Assembly (NCBI GenBank): GCA_956465555.1
Contig: OY101117.1
Location: forward strand, 248,001 to 312,000
Source: Nitzschia sp. pyKryTriq1
Taxonomy: Eukaryota; Bacillariophyta; Bacillariophyceae; Bacillariales; Bacillariaceae
Reading direction: 5' to 3'
DNA: 64,000 bases
Shown: piece by piece, positions 60,499-64,000 of the stretch
Position numbering within the stretch: the stretch's first letter is position 1
How the letters are laid out: the number at the start of each line of letters is the position of its first letter
Notes under the pieces: generated by a model
Seen by the model: the letters and a program-made list of their open reading frames with translations, nothing else
Databases searched by the model: none
Told to the model about the DNA's origin: nothing
Translations under genes and position numbers: made by a program

Positions 60499-61593
60499 GA
60501 AAATTTGGTGATGGAGGTACGTTGTTAGGAGTCGGCCGATGCAACAAGTTTCATTTGAAGAAATTCGTCTGATGAGAATTGTGAGAACCACTTCTTTTTT
60601 TAAAAATAAAAAAGGATTGTGAGATTTGCGGTTCGCCTATCAGTAGCGCAACCAGTCCCATCAACTGTGGTTCTTCCATCAACAATGAGAAACCGCTGCA
60701 CTCTCAAGAAGGCCAAAGGGCTTATGCGACGCGAATTCTAAACTTAATAGAGTAGTTCTTTGCAAGCTAATACTCCGAACATCCAACATCTGGGCAGATA
60801 AAAATAAGAGTTGGTCCAAGCAAGCAGCCAAGAAAGTAGTCCCAAAGACTAAAAACTGTATTAATACGTTCGTCGAAGCTTCGATTTTGTTCCTGCGCTG
60901 GCACATCGGTTTTGTTCTTTCTCATCCAACAAGAAAGGGCTTGTATTTTGCTGGTCCATCATACCGCATATTTAGGAAGGTTCTTTCGACGCCCTTCGCG
61001 ATCATCATGGGTCTTGGTTCGGGCGAATTGGCGATGCGATCCTTCAATCTCAACGTTCGCCGCGCACCTGGTGGTGGTCTTGCTCTCTACTACTAGCTAG
61101 AGTAGCTCTAGCAGTAGCTGGTAGTACGAATAGAGGTACAACGCTACTACTAGCTCTTAGTAGTAGAGACTAGTATATCGTAGAGCAGCGAAACTCTTAG
61201 AACGGTAGCTACTAGTAGAGGCGAAGAGCAGTTTCGCGTACTACTAGTAGTAATGGAGTAGCGAGGTCGTGCTGTTTCCACGACTGCCACAAAGAAATTT
61301 TCTATGCGAAAGCTTCTGTTCTGGTGGTTCGGAATTATTTTAATTGACGAGGAGATTTTTATGAGAAGTCTCGTCGATCTTATGTATCGAAGCGCCATGC
61401 CGACTACTCTCTCCTCATTCATGATCCTCAGCATGAAAGAATCATGATAAGTTGTTGAAACTATCATATTTGAAGTCGCATGAAGCAGCGGGTTTAGTCG
61501 TCAAACGCCGTAGCGGCCTTCCGCTAGTTGACTGAGTGAGAAGTAGTCTTTGACTACCCATGGTGGTTGCTGTCGCAGTAAAGACGTTCTTTA
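60499..61593. other. D-E spacer
   Basis: About 1.1 kb. Dense CTAG/TAC-rich DNA spans 61080-61260. Short frames near 60890-61100 have no recognisable content. Confidence 0.5.
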
Positions 61594-62849
61594 CTAGATC
61601 AGTAGAGCAGCGCCAGCCGCCAATGCTGTCGTAGCGGAGACGACCATGAAGGACGAAACAATAGTAGAACCAGAATCATCAGTAGCAAAAGTAACTTTGG
61701 CGACAAATCGAGCGGAACCGTCTTCCATCTCGTTCCCGGTAGTTTCTTGGGATCCGGTGGAATCATCACCCGTACGAGTACCGACATCGCGGAATATGCT
61801 ACCGTCTTCAAGTCCACGAAGGAAGCGACGGGTGCGGCGCGCATCGTTGCTGTTGTCTCTAAAGTGCACGGTCAGTTGGACATAGATAGTTCCGAGTTCA
61901 AAAATTGCCACAGGGATAGATTTCAAATTGACTGTGACGGTGGTTGTTGTCGTTGGACTTGAATCGGCAGAAACCGAGGAAGTAACCGCAGTATTAGGCC
62001 ATTCGTAGTCCAATTCGTCGGCGAAATTCAAATTCGCGGAGGCAATGATATTTTCAGTGGGATCCACCCAAAGCGTGTGAGAACTGCTTCCAGTAGTCGC
62101 CTCGAGGACAATGTCAGTACCAAACGCAACATTGCTTCCCGTTTGAGCAAGTGTGATAGTTGGAGTGGGCGAAGTTATCTCCCCGATTCCGACATCAGTT
62201 TCTTCGACAGTGGGAACGCTGAATGACCCACTTGTAGTGGCTCCGGTTGTCGTATGAACCAAGGTGGAGCCGGGGGCACCAGCAATATTCACAATGAATG
62301 TGTAGTCAACCTCGTCCATCTGGAATTCTTGGCCACCATTGTTATACCATAATTTGACTTTGATACCGATCATATAGTCTCCAACCCCAGTGGGATCTAC
62401 GCCACTTCGGGCCAAGGTCAGGGTGAATTGTGTTGCGCTCTGTACCGTCAAGGTACCTGGAGTGGCCTCGTAGTATGTGTCCCCATTTATCATGGACCAC
62501 TCAAGCCAAGCCTTGCCTTGGGATGTTGCCGTTTCGGCTTGCCCAAAATCTGACACATAGTCGATTGTGATAGTTGTCGGCATGCCGAAAGAACCATCCG
62601 TTGCGGTGACCGCAACCTCGTTGGCAGCATCTTTCGTAAGCTAAAAGAAGACGACAATAAAAACGGTGAGACAGGTAAAATGCCGCTCGTTAAAGATCTG
62701 CAGTTGGCGTTGTTCTTTCAAACGCACCGAAAGAACGTGCTCGTCCGTACCTGTGTTGCTCCAAGGGTCTCGTCAAACAAAGCTCCGAAAAAGAGAGCAA
62801 GTACTAGGATTATGCAATGGCGAGAAGTTGGAAAATTCATCATTGTCAT
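61594..62849 (-). CDS. array family member E, diverged
   Basis: Exon 1 (62751-62849) encodes a signal peptide with core C-I-I-L-V-L-A-L-F-F-G-A-L-F, ending T-L-G-A-T-Q. Met codons at 62849, 62843 and 62840 are all possible starts. The intron is 110 bp (62641-62750, donor GTACGG, acceptor TTAG). Exon 2 (61594-62640) opens L-T-K-D-A-A-N-E-V. The product has 381 residues, the longest member, because of an extended region after the basic site (R-R-F-L-R-G-L-E-D-G, then a Thr/Gly/Asp-rich stretch). Other landmarks: V-S-D-F-G-Q-A, F-Q-M-D-E-V-D-Y-T-F, F-G-T-D-I-V-L, Y-E-W-P, T-I-Y-V-Q-L-T-V-H-F-R-D, A-K-V-T-F-A-T-D-D-S-G-S. There is no Cys in the mature part. Confidence 0.88.
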
Positions 62850-63095
62850 ATTAGTGTCTCTGTTGTGGTACTATCGTCTTAGAGTTTACTTTATTATACT
62901 GTTGTGGGATGATTGTGTCGTCGCGGATGGAGTGATTTTATGTGATGTGGTCTTGTGATGACTTCGGAGAAAAAAGAAGCTGCGACTCCAGGTTCGCTTC
63001 CGTTTTGTTGGTGTAGAGCGTGCCCCCTGCCTTCTTTGCCAACGTATAGGGCCTGTTCGCGCAAAGAACAATGGAAATGTTATTGTTGATGCATA
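62850..63095. other. spacer upstream of member E
   Basis: A 246-bp region holding the promoter of member E and the 3' flank of the next minus-strand frame. Nothing else is seen. Confidence 0.5.
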
Positions 63096-63811
63096 CTATG
63101 TCATATTAACGCCATGTGTAGAACATCTCTTGGTTGATCCTTTTGCAGGAGGACCGGGTTTGGCACCGGTGCAGGAGAATGCCTTACACACGGGGCAAGT
63201 GCGCTTCTTACGCGGTTGCTTGTCTTTCTTGCGTGGCGGGCGACTGGTTGGAGGAGCCGGTTGCTTCTGGATGTTGTTCATCGAATGGCCAGCCACAACC
63301 GTATTCAACAAATAAACCGGCTGGAACATCGCTGGTGATATTGTGGGCAGGCAGCTTGCCATGGCTGGTACTTGCTCGGTCACCGGGCCGAAATGAGCCG
63401 TTGCCACGGCAGCCAGCGCTGGCTCGTTGGCGCTCCCTTGACCTGTAAGTAAATTCACAAACTCACAGTTCTTTGTCAAAGTCAGGGTCGTCATCATCTC
63501 CATTACCCCCCCCAGTCTCCTGAAAAGAGATATGAGCGATCTTCTTTTCTTTCACGGTGATTCATATCCCGATTACGGATAGAATCCCATGGAACTGTAA
63601 GCGTCCGTTTGATAGCACTAGCGCTAGTAGCAAGCACCTCGTTGACAGTAGTAACGCCCGTGGTTACAGCATCCGCTGCAGTCGAGAAAAGACGAGTCAT
63701 GAGACTGGCTTGGCGGCGCCGCTCCATCTCAATTGCTTTGCCGTCTGCTGCAATTTGAGCATTTGTGCGCCTCACTCGTTTTCTTGGCGCCAAAGGCGGT
63801 ACCATCGTCAT
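63096..63811 (-). pseudogene. basic protein with C-terminal Cys motif, split by a frameshift at a G8 run
   Basis: The ATG at 63811 opens a basic helical frame (R-K-R-V-R-R-T-N-A-Q-I-A-A-D-G, then S-L-M-T-R-L-F-S-T-A-A-D-A-V) ending at a TAA just after a run of eight G at about 63507-63514. A second frame starts beside that run and continues to 63096. It carries a Pro/Lys-rich stretch and R-T-C-P-V-C-K-A-F-S-C-T-G-A-K-P-G-P, with a fourth Cys 15 residues on. The C-x2-C-x4-C-x15-C spacing suggests a zinc-binding end. One more G would join the frames into about 238 residues. Such Cys-terminated basic proteins occur in transposon genes, but nothing here proves that. It may be two frames of one gene, a decayed gene or a sequence error; an upstream exon is possible. 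Confidence 0.45.
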
Positions 63812-64000
63812 CCAATGAGTTTCTTGTACTTGAATGAGCTATTTGCACTTGAACGAGTCCAATCTGTTCGTTTTTTTCTTTTTCTTTTTGCTGCTTTCGT
63901 TGTTGTTTGCGTAAGCAGTCCGCAGTCGATGCATGCACGTTTTGTTCGTTTATTCTTTTCGTTTGTGGCGGCGCGCGCCAGTTGTGTCCCTCCACTGGGG
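63812..64000. other. window edge
   Basis: 189 bp upstream of the previous frame. A minus-strand open frame to 63995 overlaps it but has no recognisable content. Confidence 0.4.

Noticed and set aside
63104-63240. Calling the Cys-motif gene a transposase
   Set aside because: Only a four-Cys end and basic stretches are visible; no DDE or other catalytic motif supports it.
63096-63811. A 24-bp intron (GTGAGT to ACAG) in the Cys-motif gene
   Set aside because: Too short for a spliceosomal intron and its removal does not repair the frame.

Overview
The window looks like a nuclear segment of a diatom or close stramenopile relative. Several things point that way. A flavin-reductase-like protein carries a signal peptide followed by an A-F cleavage motif typical of diatom plastid targeting. 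Introns are sparse, short and GT-AG. There are cytosolic PAS hybrid histidine kinases, a J1-crystallin-type ADP-ribosylglycohydrolase, an SGNH protein with a type II membrane anchor, and many homopeptide tracts. The species assignment is inference; no rRNA or organelle marker is present. One assembly gap of 200 N lies at 15113-15312.

Left part, 1-19 kb: a coiled-coil, tail-anchored membrane protein (2302-4161, minus) lies head to head with the plastid flavin-reductase-like gene (4738-5673). A cluster of serine/arginine-rich, mostly disordered proteins follows (6859-8406, 9140-9826 minus, 10519-13245, 13911-16136, 16685-18394; perhaps also 96-836 minus). Two neighbours in this cluster (10519 and 13911) are clear paralogs sharing an N-terminal box and a C-terminal domain of about 75 residues. 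The second is broken by the gap and by a one-base frameshift.

Middle, 19-40 kb: a secreted subtilisin with a PA insert; a secreted protein with a GPI-like tail (21670-22851); a small basic protein of a probable diatom-restricted family; two tandem PAS-PAS-HisKA-HATPase-REC hybrid kinases; a two-exon ADP-ribosylglycohydrolase-like gene; a membrane-anchored SGNH hydrolase-like gene; a low-complexity Cys-containing protein; and glutamine-dependent NAD+ synthetase. Just right of these sits a 1.67-kb element with 24-bp perfect terminal inverted repeats (39795-41467) and a frameshifted AT-hook ORF.

Right part, 41.5-63 kb: the most striking region. Eight minus-strand genes of one secreted-protein family stand in a row. 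Each has a short exon encoding a signal peptide that ends in G-A-T-Q or a variant. A phase-0 intron of 97-146 bp follows, then one exon encoding a beta-rich ectodomain, an R-x-L-containing basic stretch and a hydrophobic GPI-like C-terminus. Five of them (order A1, B1, A2, B2, A3) lie in a near-identical tandem array with a 5.87-kb period. Three diverged members (C, D, E) continue the row. A frameshifted Cys-motif gene (63096-63811, minus) closes the window. Nothing in the sequence gives the biochemical role of the array family; a cell-surface or cell-wall role is inferred from architecture only.

Intergenic DNA throughout is unusually rich in short TAC/TAG/GTA/CTA words, giving many CTAG and GTAC palindromes and stops in all frames. 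This helps separate genes from spacer.
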